Assembly: GCF_000701465.1 (NCBI RefSeq)
Contig: NZ_JNIY01000006.1
Span: 165,733 to 229,732 of the forward strand
Reading direction: 5' to 3'
Origin: Paraoerskovia marina DSM 21750
GTDB lineage: Bacteria; Actinomycetota; Actinomycetes; Actinomycetales; Cellulomonadaceae
DNA length: 64,000 nt
Each line of letters opens with the position of its first letter. Within the stretch, counting starts at the first letter, position 1. Below the pieces are notes generated by a model, which worked only from the letters and a program-made list of their open reading frames with translations, was not told the DNA's origin and did not search any database. This document shows positions 27,797 to 37,288 of the stretch, one piece after another. The translations under genes and the position numbers were made by a program.

Positions 27797-29518
27797 CTAG
27801 GAGCGTCCGGCACGCCGTGCCAGGGCGGCGTCGACCGCCGGGTCACCCAGGCGGTCGAGCCAGTCGAGCAGCGCCGGGTAGGTCGACGGGTTCTCGGCGA
27901 TCACGGGCCGCAGGTCCGGCGACTCCGCCGCGATGCGCGCCAGGGTCTCCAGCGGCGTCGACGGGTCGCCCGCCTCGGCGGCCGAGAATCCGGTGGCCGG
28001 CGCCATCACCTGCGTCTCGTGGGCCTCGCGCCCGCCGCCTGCGGCCTTCTCCGGCTCGCGTCCGCTCGTCACCGAGAGCACCTCGGTGTGCTGCTCGGCC
28101 AGACCTGGGCGCGCCGCGTACCCGCTGCGCACCGGTTCGACCGGTGTGATGCGGGGCTCGTCCTGGACGGCGCGGTCCCGGTTGCCCGCGCGGCGCACGG
28201 GCTCCGGGGAGCTGACCACCGGCTCGTCGGCGGGGCGGGTGGACGCCGACTCCGCGTCCGGGAAGCCGTCCTCCGACGCAGCACGGGTGCTCTTCCACTC
28301 GTAGGCGTCGGTGCTCGACGACGGACGGTTGTCCCGGAAGTGATCGCGCACCTCACGCGGCACGGTCAGGGCGACGATCACGAGCGCCGGCAGTCCGAGC
28401 GCGAGCATGAACTCGGCCGTCCCCGTGGTCGTGGTCGGCGAGACGTCGACGATCATCAGGACGGTACCGGCGAGGACGGCGAGCCCCGCGCCTGCGAGCG
28501 CCGAGCGGCGACCCTGCACGGCGTCCGCGGACAGCGAGCGCCAACCGAGGAGTGCGCCGGCGAGGACGAGGAGACCCAGGACGAGCGTGACGACGGTGAC
28601 GACCGTCGTGACCCCGGACGCGAGCCCGAACGCCGCCCAGAGGACCACCGCCCCGGCGGTGGCGACGAGCAGGGCCAGACCGCGTACCGCTGTCCCGACC
28701 CACCGGTCCAGCGCCGAGACCTCGACGGTGCGGCGCATGACCGCTGCGCTGGCCGCGATCGCCCCGGCGACGGGCACGAGCAGGATGACGGGTGTCGGCG
28801 CGGAGAACGTCGTCAGGTGAGGAAGCGTGTTCGAGCCGGAACCGAGCACCGCGGCGGCGACGACCGCGACGCCGACGCCGACGGTCGTGACCCGCGCGGA
28901 CTCCTGTCCGCGGACCGAGCCGAGCACGGGCCAGCCGAGGAGCAGCACGAGCCACGCGGCGACGACGACGGCCGCAAGGAGGACCCACACCCCGGGCCCG
29001 TCGACGGCGACGACGACCACCCCGACGACGGCGATAGCGAGACCGACGATCCCGACGATCCCGAGCGCGCGGGTCCACCGGGGTCCGGCGGGGTCCTCCC
29101 CCTCGGGTCCGAGCTCGCAGGCTCGTGGCTGTGCGGTGAGCGCCACCCCTGCCATGCCGAGCGCGGCGGCCGTGCCGAGGCCTGGTCCGGGTCCGGCCGT
29201 GGTCAGGTCGGCGACGACGGCGAGGACGACCATGACCGCGTACGGGACCGCCGCGACGAGACGCGTCGTGCGGGTTGAACGAACGGTCCAGCCTGCGGGC
29301 ATGATGCCGAGCCGAGCCGCGTAGGGAACGGCGAGGACGACGAGCGCGAGCAACGTCGAGAGCACGACCCCGACGTGGTCCGCCGCCCGGTGCCCCTCGT
29401 CCCAGGGCAGCGAGAGCGACATCAGGAGCAGGAGCGCGCCGACCGCGTCACGGACGTAGTCGGCGACGGGGATGTCGGAGAACGGGGTGGTGGGACGAGT
29501 CGTGGACGGTTCAGTCAC
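27797..29518 (-). CDS. multi-pass membrane protein with C-terminal variant leucine-rich repeat domain
   Basis: A 573-residue protein. About ten to eleven hydrophobic helices fill residues 25-370; a long charged, disordered linker rich in Glu, Arg, Pro and Ser follows (about 375-500); the last 70 residues (AGDPSTPLETLARIAAESPDLRPVIAENPSTYP in pattern) form a variant leucine-rich repeat (LRV) domain known from actinobacterial proteins. Function is unknown. The GTG at 29518 has AAAGGAG seven bases upstream. A possible promoter (TTGCCC at 29599-29604, 18 bases, TAGAAA at 29575-29580) and a small 7-bp hairpin (29536-29554) precede it. Confidence 0.78.
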   Translation of the reverse strand: MTEPSTTRPTTPFSDIPVADYVRDAVGALLLLMSLSLPWDEGHRAADHVGVVLSTLLALVVLAVPYAARLGIMPAGWTVRSTRTTRLVAAVPYAVMVVLAVVADLTTAGPGPGLGTAAALGMAGVALTAQPRACELGPEGEDPAGPRWTRALGIVGIVGLAIAVVGVVVVAVDGPGVWVLLAAVVVAAWLVLLLGWPVLGSVRGQESARVTTVGVGVAVVAAAVLGSGSNTLPHLTTFSAPTPVILLVPVAGAIAASAAVMRRTVEVSALDRWVGTAVRGLALLVATAGAVVLWAAFGLASGVTTVVTVVTLVLGLLVLAGALLGWRSLSADAVQGRRSALAGAGLAVLAGTVLMIVDVSPTTTTGTAEFMLALGLPALVIVALTVPREVRDHFRDNRPSSSTDAYEWKSTRAASEDGFPDAESASTRPADEPVVSSPEPVRRAGNRDRAVQDEPRITPVEPVRSGYAARPGLAEQHTEVLSVTSGREPEKAAGGGREAHETQVMAPATGFSAAEAGDPSTPLETLARIAAESPDLRPVIAENPSTYPALLDWLDRLGDPAVDAALARRAGRS

Positions 29519-29664
29519 GGCGGATCTCCTTTCGGCACCGGCGCGACGCCGGTGGGACCGAGCGGCCCGAGGTGTTTCTACCGGGTTCGACGGGCGAAGG
29601 GCAACCGAGTCCATCCCCTGCCCGGGATAGGGTCGTCACCCGGGCCACCGTGCCATCCTTCCGG

Positions 29665-31206
29665 CTAGATCCCCAGCTGGTACACACCCCAGTAGGCCTC
29701 GAGCACCAGGAGCAGGACACTGCCGGCCAGCGTCGACCAGAGGACCACGTAGCCCACGGGACCGGCCGCCATCGGGGCACCGTCGCGGATCTCGACCGAC
29801 CGTCCGACCCGGTCCTCGACCGCACCCGTGGACCGGAGCGCGGCGATCCTGTTGATCAGGATCGCGCCGGCGACGAGCGTGACGAGCCCGAGGACGCGGA
29901 CACCGATCCACCCGCCCTGGACGACGACGGCGTTGCGCTCGTAGTCGAGGGCGAGCCGTGCGATCTCGACGACGTACACGATCAGGGCGACGAACGTCGC
30001 GACGGCTCCGGCACCGACGCCCCACAACGGGCCCCGCAGTCCTGCGGAGAGCTGCGGGCGCGCCGCACGGCCCCGGGCGATCCGGTAGACCACCCAGATC
30101 GCCGGACCGAGCAGCACGAGTCCGAACCCGAGCACGACGAGCACCAGGAGCAGGTCCCCCGACGCCAGCCACCGGGGGGTCGGCACGGCGGAGGCCAGGT
30201 ACTGCTGGTCGGGCTGCGCGCCGGCGACGTGGGGCGGCGCGTCGGCGGTCTGCGGGAGTCCCCCGACCCATGCCGCGAGGTCGCGGGAGAATTCGCCCGA
30301 CACCTCCCCGTCGACCCGGATCCCGTGGTCCGCGTCCTCGTAGTAGCGGACGGTGAGGTCCGAGTTCCCGGCGACCGCGAGGTCGTCGGCGACCTCGACC
30401 GGACCCTGCTCGACCGGCATCGACGCGTCGGCCGTGCCGTAGACCATCAGCACGGGCTGCGTCATCTGCCGCTGGTACGGCCGGACGTCGAAGTCGACGT
30501 ACTCGAACCCGCCGCCGGGCAGGACCATGCCGACCGCGCGCGGGATCGCCCGGTAGATCTGCTCGGGCACGCCGGTGTTGCGCAGATAGGCGTCAGCGGC
30601 GAACGCGCCCTGCTCGCGAGGCTTGACCACGGGTGACGACGCCAGCACGGTGAACGCCAGGTCGGGGTCCTCGGCCGCCATCACGGGAGCGATCCAGCCG
30701 CCCTCGGACTCGCCGTAGACGCCCACGCCGTCGGGTTCGACGCCCGGCCAGGTCCGGAGCAGGTCGACGGAGCGGGAGTAGTCGTCCGCCATCGCCATGT
30801 AGTCGCGGTGGCGCGTGCTGTACGTGTCGAGGCGCTTGGACGGGACGAGCGTCACGATCCCGGCGCTCGCGAGCCGGGTCGCCGTCGCCGCGAAGGCGGT
30901 CGCGGAGTCCCCGGTTCCGGCTCCGTGCACGAAGACCACCCCACGCATCGAGTCGGGCCCGTCCACGGGTTCACGGATCACCCCGTCGACCTCTGCCCCG
31001 TCGAGCTGCACGACGACGGAGGTCTCCTCGACCTCGTACGTCCGGACCGGCGTCGTGCCCTCGCTCGCGCCGATGGTCGTGTCGGCCGTCGCGGGCTGCA
31101 CGTGCTCGTCGATGGGCTCGGGGTCCCACTGCGGACCTGCCACGGAGCCGACGACCGCCAGCAGGAGCGCCAGCGCCGCAGTCGTTGCTACCGTCCGAAA
31201 GATCAC
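29665..31206 (-). CDS. alpha/beta hydrolase with C-terminal membrane domain
   Basis: A 513-residue protein. An N-terminal hydrophobic segment (signal or anchor, residues 5-25) is followed by an extracytoplasmic alpha/beta hydrolase domain: FVHGAGTGDS oxyanion region, nucleophile Ser in GESEGG, and the acid/His end in DADHGIRVDG. The last 150 residues hold about four helices. The substrate is unknown; an ester or peptide is plausible for this group. The GTG start 31206 follows TAGCAT plus six bases. Confidence 0.8.
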   Translation of the reverse strand: MIFRTVATTAALALLLAVVGSVAGPQWDPEPIDEHVQPATADTTIGASEGTTPVRTYEVEETSVVVQLDGAEVDGVIREPVDGPDSMRGVVFVHGAGTGDSATAFAATATRLASAGIVTLVPSKRLDTYSTRHRDYMAMADDYSRSVDLLRTWPGVEPDGVGVYGESEGGWIAPVMAAEDPDLAFTVLASSPVVKPREQGAFAADAYLRNTGVPEQIYRAIPRAVGMVLPGGGFEYVDFDVRPYQRQMTQPVLMVYGTADASMPVEQGPVEVADDLAVAGNSDLTVRYYEDADHGIRVDGEVSGEFSRDLAAWVGGLPQTADAPPHVAGAQPDQQYLASAVPTPRWLASGDLLLVLVVLGFGLVLLGPAIWVVYRIARGRAARPQLSAGLRGPLWGVGAGAVATFVALIVYVVEIARLALDYERNAVVVQGGWIGVRVLGLVTLVAGAILINRIAALRSTGAVEDRVGRSVEIRDGAPMAAGPVGYVVLWSTLAGSVLLLVLEAYWGVYQLGI

Positions 31207-31212
31207 GCGTGC

Positions 31213-31218
31213 ATGCTA
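31213..31218 (-). promoter_or_regulatory. -10 box TAGCAT, leaderless hydrolase gene
   Basis: TAGCAT, GCACGC, then GTG 31206 on the minus strand, in the 27-base gap after era. Confidence 0.5.
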
Positions 31219-31233
31219 CGCCGATCTGCGCCG

Positions 31234-32145
31234 TCAGAAGCCGAGGCGCCCCAGCTGCTTGGGGTCCCGCTGCCAGTCCTTGGCCACCTTGACGTGCAGG
31301 TCGAGGTAGATCTTGGTCCCCAGGAGCGCCTCGATCCCCCGGCGCGCCTGGGTCCCGACCTCACGCAGGCGCGAGCCTCCCCGGCCGATGATGATGGCCT
31401 TCTGGCTGGGTCGCTCGACGAAGAGGTGCACACGGACGTCGAGGAGGTCGTCCCGTCCGTCGCGCGGCAGGATCTCGTCGACGACGACGGCCAGCGAGTG
31501 CGGAAGCTCGTCGCGGACACCCTCGAGAGCCGCCTCCCGGACCAGCTCCGCGACCATGACGGACTCGGGCTCGTCGGTCAGCTCCCCCTCGGGGTACAGC
31601 TCGGGGCCTTCGGGCAGGTGCGAGACGAGCACGTCGGCCACGGTGTCCACCTGCGAGTCGCCGACGGCGGAGACCGGGACGATGTCGGCCCAGTCCCCCA
31701 GCGCGTCGACGGCCAGCAGGTGCTCCGTCAGGCGCGCACGGTCGACGAGATCCGTCTTGGTCACCAGGGCGACGACGGGAGTCCGGCGTCGCAGCGTCTC
31801 CGCGAGCTGGGCCGCGATGAAGCGGTCGCCCGGGCCGATCTTCTGGTCGGCGGGCAGGCAGAACGCCACGACGTCGACCTCGGTGAGCGTGTCCCGGACG
31901 AGCGTGTTGAGACGCTCACCGAGAAGGGTTCGCGGACGGTGCAGCCCCGGGGTGTCGACCAGGACGAGCTGGGCGTCGGGACGATGGACGATCCCACGGA
32001 TCGTGTGCCGTGTCGTCTGCGGGCGCCCGGAGGTGATGGCGACCTTGTCGCCGACGAGGGCGTTCGTCAGGGTCGACTTGCCGGCGTTGGGGCGGCCCAC
32101 CAGGCAGGCGAAGCCCGACCGGTGTGCCGGGGGTGTGGATGTCAC
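31234..32145 (-). CDS. era: GTPase Era
   Basis: A 303-residue ribosome-assembly GTPase that binds the 3' end of 16S rRNA. The G1 motif is GRPNAGKS (17-24); G3 is DTPG; G4 is TKTD; a C-terminal KH domain carries the IIGRGGSRLREVG loop that binds RNA. GTG 32145 overlaps the stop of the upstream transporter-like gene by four bases. It is the last member of the phoH-ybeY-corC-era group. Confidence 0.95.
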   Translation of the reverse strand: MTSTPPAHRSGFACLVGRPNAGKSTLTNALVGDKVAITSGRPQTTRHTIRGIVHRPDAQLVLVDTPGLHRPRTLLGERLNTLVRDTLTEVDVVAFCLPADQKIGPGDRFIAAQLAETLRRRTPVVALVTKTDLVDRARLTEHLLAVDALGDWADIVPVSAVGDSQVDTVADVLVSHLPEGPELYPEGELTDEPESVMVAELVREAALEGVRDELPHSLAVVVDEILPRDGRDDLLDVRVHLFVERPSQKAIIIGRGGSRLREVGTQARRGIEALLGTKIYLDLHVKVAKDWQRDPKQLGRLGF

Positions 32146-33443
32146 CGCTGGTGCTCCTTGGTGTCGTAGGACGTCGCCTCGGCGCCGTCGTCGGTCCGGT
32201 GCACCCGGAGGGTCGCCAGAGTCTTGCGTCTGCCCTCGACCCGCTCGGCCTCGAGGTGCAGGCCCTCGACCTCCGCGGAGGCCCCGGGGAGCGGGACCTT
32301 GCCGAGCGCCTTGGCGAGCAGGCCGCCGACGGTGTCGACGTCGTCGTCGTCGAGATGAAGGTCGAAGAGCTCTCCGAGCTCGCCCACCGACGCGCGGGCA
32401 GGCACGCGCAGGACTCCGCCCCCGAGGTCCTCGACCTCGGGCTCGGGACGGTCGTGCTCGTCCGTGAGCTCACCGACCAGCTCCTCGAGCGCGTCCTCGA
32501 TCGTCACCAGGCCGGCGACACCGCCGTACTCGTCCACGACCAGCGCGATGTGCGAGGACGCGGCCTGCATCTCGCGCAGCAGGTCGTCGGCCGGCTTGGA
32601 CTCCGGCACGAACATCGCCGAGCGGACGAACTCGCCGACCGGCTGGTCGCCGTCGGACGGGTCGGACTGGACCGCGCGCACGACGTCCTTGAAGAACGCG
32701 ACACCGATCAGGTCGTCGGTGCTCGTGCCGGTGACGGGGACCCGTGAGAAGCCCGACCGCTCGAACAGCGTGAGCACCTTGGACAACGGCGTCGACGCCC
32801 GCGTGGTCACCATGTCCGTGCGCGGCACCATGATCTCGCGCGTCAGCGTCTGCCCGAGCTCGATCACCGAGCGGATGATGGCGCGCTCCCCCTCGTCGAA
32901 CTCCTCGGACTCGCTCATCCGGTCAGCGACCTCGCGGGCCTCGGCGTCCGTGCGGTCCTGGGCGGTGGCCTCGGCCCCGCGGACGGGTACCAGCGGACGG
33001 GCGATCGCGACCGCGACGGCCAGCGGGCGGGCGACGACGAGCAGGGTGCCCACGGGGTTGGAACGCCCGAGCTGCTCGGGGCTGACGCGGCTGAGCACGA
33101 ACGCCAGGGCGAGCCCGACGAGGACCGCCACGAGCAGGACGACCCACCAGGAGTCGATCCACAGACCGAGCGCGATCACGAAGGCAGCGCTCGCGCCGAC
33201 CTCGAGGACGGTGCGGGCCGAGCGGACGGCGGCGAGAGAGCGGTGCTCGTCGTCCGCGAGCTTCTGCAGGGTGCGCAGCCGCGAGAGCCGGCGGGAGCCT
33301 GCGGCACCGCGGTCACGGGCCTCGTCGGCCTCGTCGGCGAGAGACGCCCGCGTGACGCGCACGAGGGCGGACGCCGCGGCCTCGAGGGCGCCGGACAGCG
33401 CGCCCGCGACGACCGCGACGACGACCAGGACGGCGGCGGTCAT
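32142..33443 (-). CDS. CNNM/CorC-type hemolysin-family protein with CBS domains
   Basis: A 433-residue membrane protein of the CNNM transporter family. The N-terminal DUF21/CNNM domain has about three to four helices; two CBS domains follow (REIMVPRTDMVTT...FSRVPVTG and HIALVVDEYGGVAGLVTIEDALEEL), then a CorC_HlyC domain. Relatives move magnesium or cobalt. Its ATG overlaps the ybeY stop (ATGA) and its TGA overlaps the era start, so translation is coupled along this operon. Confidence 0.9.
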   Translation of the reverse strand: MTAAVLVVVAVVAGALSGALEAAASALVRVTRASLADEADEARDRGAAGSRRLSRLRTLQKLADDEHRSLAAVRSARTVLEVGASAAFVIALGLWIDSWWVVLLVAVLVGLALAFVLSRVSPEQLGRSNPVGTLLVVARPLAVAVAIARPLVPVRGAEATAQDRTDAEAREVADRMSESEEFDEGERAIIRSVIELGQTLTREIMVPRTDMVTTRASTPLSKVLTLFERSGFSRVPVTGTSTDDLIGVAFFKDVVRAVQSDPSDGDQPVGEFVRSAMFVPESKPADDLLREMQAASSHIALVVDEYGGVAGLVTIEDALEELVGELTDEHDRPEPEVEDLGGGVLRVPARASVGELGELFDLHLDDDDVDTVGGLLAKALGKVPLPGASAEVEGLHLEAERVEGRRKTLATLRVHRTDDGAEATSYDTKEHQR

Positions 33444-33892
33444 CGGCTCGCGAGGAAGGTGAGGAGCAGCTTGCGCTGCAGCGCGAACATCTCCTTCTCC
33501 TCCTCGGGCTCGGCGTGGTCGTAGCCGAGCAGGTGCAGGATCCCGTGCGTCGTCAGGAGGAGCATCTCCTCGACGGGGGTGTGCCCGGCGACCTCGGCCT
33601 GGGCGACCGCGACCTCGGGGCAGAGCACGACGTCGCCGAGCAGGCCCGGCTCCTGGTCGTCACCCTCCGCCCCGGGGCGCAGCTCGTCCATCGGGAACGA
33701 CAGGACGTCGGTGGGGCCCGGCTCGTCCATCCACTGCACGTGCAGCTCCGACATCACGTCGGTGCCGACGAACAGGATCGCCAGCTCCGACTGCGGGTGG
33801 ACGTACAGGGCGTCGAGCACGTAGCGCCCGAGGGCGGCGAACTCCGCCTCGTCGACCTCGTACCCGGACTCGTTGTTGACCTCGATGCTCAT
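33440..33892 (-). CDS. ybeY: endoribonuclease YbeY
   Basis: A 150-residue zinc RNase that takes part in 16S rRNA 3'-end maturation and ribosome quality control. The metal site HGILHLLGYDH supplies His116, His120 and His126; the upstream TDVLSFPMDE is also conserved. The ATG at 33892 overlaps the end of phoH by four bases. Its neighbours PhoH and Era are functional partners in RNA metabolism. Confidence 0.95.
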   Translation of the reverse strand: MSIEVNNESGYEVDEAEFAALGRYVLDALYVHPQSELAILFVGTDVMSELHVQWMDEPGPTDVLSFPMDELRPGAEGDDQEPGLLGDVVLCPEVAVAQAEVAGHTPVEEMLLLTTHGILHLLGYDHAEPEEEKEMFALQRKLLLTFLASR

Positions 33893-34917
33893 CGTGCTCG
33901 CTCCGTCCGCGTCGAACCTGCGGGCCGGACGTCCCAGCGCGCGTAGGCGTCGATGATGTCCCCGACGAGCCGGTGACGCACCACGTCGGCCGACTGGAGC
34001 CGGCAGAACTCGACGTCGTCGACACCGGTGAGGATGTCCTCCACCACCCGCAGGCCCGACGTCGTGCCACCGGGCAGGTCGACCTGGGTGACGTCACCGG
34101 TGATCACCATCCGGGAGCCGAAGCCGAGCCGGGTCAGGAACATCTTCATCTGCTCGGTGGAGGTGTTCTGCGCCTCGTCCAGGATGACGAACGCGTCGTT
34201 GAGCGTGCGTCCGCGCATGTACGCGAGCGGGGCGACCTCGATCGTCCCGGCCTCGAGCAGACGCGGGATCGACTCCGGGTCGACCATCTCGTGCAGCGCG
34301 TCGAACAGCGGCCGCAGGTACGGGTCGATCTTCTCCGACAGCGATCCCGGGAGGTAGCCGAGCCGCTCACCGGCCTCGACGGCCGGGCGGGTCAGCACGA
34401 TCCGGCTGACCTGCTTGGCCTGGAGCGCCTGCACCGCCTTCGCCATCGCGAGGTAGGTCTTGCCCGTGCCCGCAGGCCCGATGCCGAACGTCACCGTGTT
34501 CGCGTCGATCGCCTCGACGTACTGCTTCTGCCCGACCGTCTTCGGACGGATGGTCCGGCCACGGTTGGAGAGGACGTCGAGCGTCAGTACCTCGGCGGGG
34601 CGCGAGGCCGTCGGGGCCGTCAGCATCGCGACGGCGCGCCGCACCACGTCGGGCGTGACGGCGGTCCCGCCCTTGATGACCTCGACGAGCTCGTCGAGCA
34701 GGCGCGAGACGAGCGCGACGTCACCGGGGTCTCCGGTCACCGCGACCTCGTTGCCGCGCACGTGCAGGTCGACCCGGGGGAAACCGCCCTCGAGCTCGCG
34801 GAGAACGACGTCCTCGCTCCCGAGCAGGTCGACCATCTCGATGTGCGACGGGACGACGACACGGTGCTCCACCTGTGTCGCGACTCCCGGGGGCGTGCTC
34901 GCTGATGACGATGACAT
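33889..34917 (-). CDS. phoH: PhoH-family ATPase
   Basis: A 342-residue PhoH-like P-loop protein. Walker A is GPAGTGKT, Walker B is FVILDEAQN, and the arginine-finger region follows (TGDVTQVDLPGG). The N-terminal about 120 residues form the KH-like domain usual in this group. The ATG at 34917 lacks a ribosome site (AAGGAG lies 24 bases away), so the start is uncertain. A possible promoter with TAGAAT lies at about 34970. PhoH works with YbeY in RNA processing by genetic association. Confidence 0.92.
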   Translation of the reverse strand: MSSSSASTPPGVATQVEHRVVVPSHIEMVDLLGSEDVVLRELEGGFPRVDLHVRGNEVAVTGDPGDVALVSRLLDELVEVIKGGTAVTPDVVRRAVAMLTAPTASRPAEVLTLDVLSNRGRTIRPKTVGQKQYVEAIDANTVTFGIGPAGTGKTYLAMAKAVQALQAKQVSRIVLTRPAVEAGERLGYLPGSLSEKIDPYLRPLFDALHEMVDPESIPRLLEAGTIEVAPLAYMRGRTLNDAFVILDEAQNTSTEQMKMFLTRLGFGSRMVITGDVTQVDLPGGTTSGLRVVEDILTGVDDVEFCRLQSADVVRHRLVGDIIDAYARWDVRPAGSTRTERAR

Positions 34918-34981
34918 GGGGGGTCGGCTCGCGCCGGAACGCTCCTTCAGTACGGGACGGTGAAAGACGATTCTACGGTGC

Positions 34982-35332
34982 TCAGGCGGGTGTCCAGCCG
35001 AGCTCGGCACCGCCGATGACGTGACCGTGCACGTGGAACACGCTCTGACCGGCCCGTGGACCGGAGTTGAAGACGAGCCGGAACTGCCCGTCGGCGTTCT
35101 CACCGGCGAGGTTGTCGGCCAGCTCGATCATGTCCGCGAGCAGCGCGGGGTCCGCGGCGGCGAGCTGGGCGATGTCGCCGAAGTGCTCCCGCGGGACCAC
35201 CAGCAGGTGCATCGGCGCCTGCGGGGCGATGTCCTTGAACGCCACCGACCGCTCGGTCTGCCCGACGATCTCGGCGGGCAGGTCGCCGGCGACGATCTGG
35301 CAGAAGAGGCAGGGGTCCTGGTTGTCACTCAT
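34982..35332 (-). CDS. HIT family protein
   Basis: A 116-residue histidine-triad nucleotide-binding protein of the HinT type, which hydrolyses purine nucleoside phosphoramidates and AMP-lysine adducts. The catalytic HVHGHV motif is at 100-105; CLFC (8-11) is the usual zinc-like pair. The ATG at 35332 follows TAGCGT plus six bases, which favours it over the GTG two codons upstream. Confidence 0.93.
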   Translation of the reverse strand: MSDNQDPCLFCQIVAGDLPAEIVGQTERSVAFKDIAPQAPMHLLVVPREHFGDIAQLAAADPALLADMIELADNLAGENADGQFRLVFNSGPRAGQSVFHVHGHVIGGAELGWTPA

Positions 35333-35338
35333 GCTCAC

Positions 35339-35344
35339 ACGCTA
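35339..35344 (-). promoter_or_regulatory. -10 box TAGCGT, leaderless HIT gene
   Basis: TAGCGT, GTGAGC, then ATG 35332 on the minus strand. Confidence 0.5.
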
Positions 35345-35354
35345 GCCTGCGCGG

Positions 35355-36119
35355 TCACGACTCGCGCCACCGACCCAGGCGTTCCGAGAGCACCGCGAGC
35401 GCCACCGGGCCGGCCGTGGAGGTCCGCAGCACGTGGGGCCCGAGCCGCGCGGTCCGTGCCCCCGCCTCCCTGAGCTGGTCGACCTCCGCCTGTCCGATCC
35501 CGCCCTCGGGCCCGACGACGACGAGCAGCTCGCCGCCTCCGGGCAGCGGGACGTCGGCCAGCGGCAGCGTCGACTCCTCGTGGAGGATCACGACGACTCC
35601 CCCGGCGGCCGTGACGTCCGCGGTCCGCACGGCCAGGGCGCGCGTAGAGAGCACCTGCTCCACCGGCGGGAGGAAGGCCCTTCGCGCCTGCTTCGTCGCC
35701 GCGGTCACGGTCGCCACCCAGCGGCCGCGGGACTTCTCGGCGCGCTGACCGCGCCAGACGACCACCGAGCGCTCGGCCTGCCAGGGCACGACCGCGTCGA
35801 CACCGACCTCCGTCGCCGCCTCGATCGCCATCTCGTCGCGGTCGCCCTTGGCCAGGGCCTGCACCAGGACCAGACGCACCGGGGGCTCGGTCTCGTTCGT
35901 GACGGCCTGGACCTGCAGCGCGAGGTCGGTGCCGCGCGCCTCGACGACCGTCGTCGCGAGTCGAACCCCCCGGCCGTCGACGACGTCCAGACGCTCACCG
36001 GCACCACGCCGCTGCACGACGGCGGCGTGCCGGCCCTCGGGGCCGGTCAGGACGTACTCGTCCCCCGCGCGGACCGCGTCGAGCGATCCCGCGGGAGCGA
36101 CGAAGACCGGTGCGCTCAC
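35355..36119 (-). CDS. rsmE: 16S rRNA m3U1498 methyltransferase
   Basis: A 254-residue SPOUT-class methyltransferase that modifies U1498 of 16S rRNA using S-adenosylmethionine. The N-terminal PUA-like domain is followed by the knotted domain with LVQALAKGDRDEMAIEAATEVGVD, VVVGPEGGIGQAE and LGPHVLRTSTA. GTG 36119 is four bases after the dnaJ stop, giving the usual order hrcA-dnaJ-rsmE. Confidence 0.94.
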   Translation of the reverse strand: MSAPVFVAPAGSLDAVRAGDEYVLTGPEGRHAAVVQRRGAGERLDVVDGRGVRLATTVVEARGTDLALQVQAVTNETEPPVRLVLVQALAKGDRDEMAIEAATEVGVDAVVPWQAERSVVVWRGQRAEKSRGRWVATVTAATKQARRAFLPPVEQVLSTRALAVRTADVTAAGGVVVILHEESTLPLADVPLPGGGELLVVVGPEGGIGQAEVDQLREAGARTARLGPHVLRTSTAGPVALAVLSERLGRWRES

Positions 36120-36123
36120 GGAA

Positions 36124-37239
36124 TCAGCCGGCGCGACCGGCGAACTTCTCGCGCAGGCGCGAGAAGACACCGGGGTGCGCGGCCACGAGCTTCGGCTCCG
36201 GACGTTCCTCGCCTCGAGCGGTGGCGAGGCTGCGGAGCAGCTCCTCCTGCGCGTCGTCCAGGCCCGTCGGCACCTGGACCTGCACCTCGACCTTCAGGTC
36301 CCCCCGGCCGTTGCCGTGCAGGTGCCCGACTCCGAGTCCCTTGAGGGTGATGGTTTCGCCCGGCTGCGTCCCGGGCCCAAGGTCGACGGACTTCTCGCCG
36401 TCGAGCGTGTCGAGGTTCAGCGAGGCACCCAGGGCCGCCGCGGTCATCGGCACGTTCAGCGTGCAGTGCAGGTCGTCGCCACGGCGCACGAACGTCTCGT
36501 GATTGCGCTCGCGGATCTCGACGTAGAGGTCGCCGGCCGAGCCGCCGCCGGGACCGACCTCGCCCTGGGCGCCGAGCTTAATCCGGGTGCCCGTGTCGAC
36601 ACCGGCGGGAACGTTGATCGTGAGGGTCCGACGGCTGCGCACGCGGCCCTCTCCGGAGCACTCCACGCACGGGTCGGGGATCACGGTGCCGAAGCCCTGG
36701 CAGGCGGCGCACGGCTGCGTCGTCATGACCTGGCCGACGAACGACCGGGCGACGCGCTGCACGGTACCGCGCCCGTTGCAGACGTCGCAGGTGCGCGGCG
36801 AGGTGCCGGGCGCGCAGCACGAGCCCTGACAGGTCCCGCAGACCACGGCGGTGTCGATCGGCAGCTCACGCGTGGCACCGAACGTGGCCTCGGCGAGGTC
36901 GATGTCGAGGCGCACGAGCGCGTCCTGGCCGCGGCGTGCACGAGGGATCGGGCCCTGCGGCTGTCCGCCGCCGAAGAACGTCTCGAAGATGTCCTGGAAG
37001 CCGAAGCTGCCGCCGGCGCCCCCGCCGGGCGCGGACGGGTCCGAGCCCAGGTCGTACTGGCGACGCTTGTCGGCGTTCGACAGCACCTCGTAGGCGCGCG
37101 ACACGTCCTTGAATCGATCCTCGGCACCGGGGCCGGCGACGTCCGGGTGCAGCTCACGAGCGAGCTTGCGGTACGCCTTCTTGATCTGCTCGGGGCTCGC
37201 GTCGCGGGCCACACCTAGCGTCTCGTAGTAGTCGGTCAC
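36124..37239 (-). CDS. dnaJ: chaperone DnaJ
   Basis: A 371-residue type I J-protein that feeds clients to DnaK. The J domain has HPD at 31-33, then a Gly/Phe-rich segment and four cysteine motifs: CGTCQGSC, CDVCNGRG, CAACQGFG and CVECSGEG, then the C-terminal peptide-binding barrels. The first motif ends in Cys rather than Gly and is followed by another Cys. The GTG start is preceded by AAGGA. It is 49 bases after hrcA, so heat-shock control by HrcA is expected. Confidence 0.95.
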   Translation of the reverse strand: MTDYYETLGVARDASPEQIKKAYRKLARELHPDVAGPGAEDRFKDVSRAYEVLSNADKRRQYDLGSDPSAPGGGAGGSFGFQDIFETFFGGGQPQGPIPRARRGQDALVRLDIDLAEATFGATRELPIDTAVVCGTCQGSCCAPGTSPRTCDVCNGRGTVQRVARSFVGQVMTTQPCAACQGFGTVIPDPCVECSGEGRVRSRRTLTINVPAGVDTGTRIKLGAQGEVGPGGGSAGDLYVEIRERNHETFVRRGDDLHCTLNVPMTAAALGASLNLDTLDGEKSVDLGPGTQPGETITLKGLGVGHLHGNGRGDLKVEVQVQVPTGLDDAQEELLRSLATARGEERPEPKLVAAHPGVFSRLREKFAGRAG

Positions 37240-37288
37240 AGGTCCTTCTCTGGTCGGAGCGTGCAGGTTCGCGTGGCGGTGGCCACGG

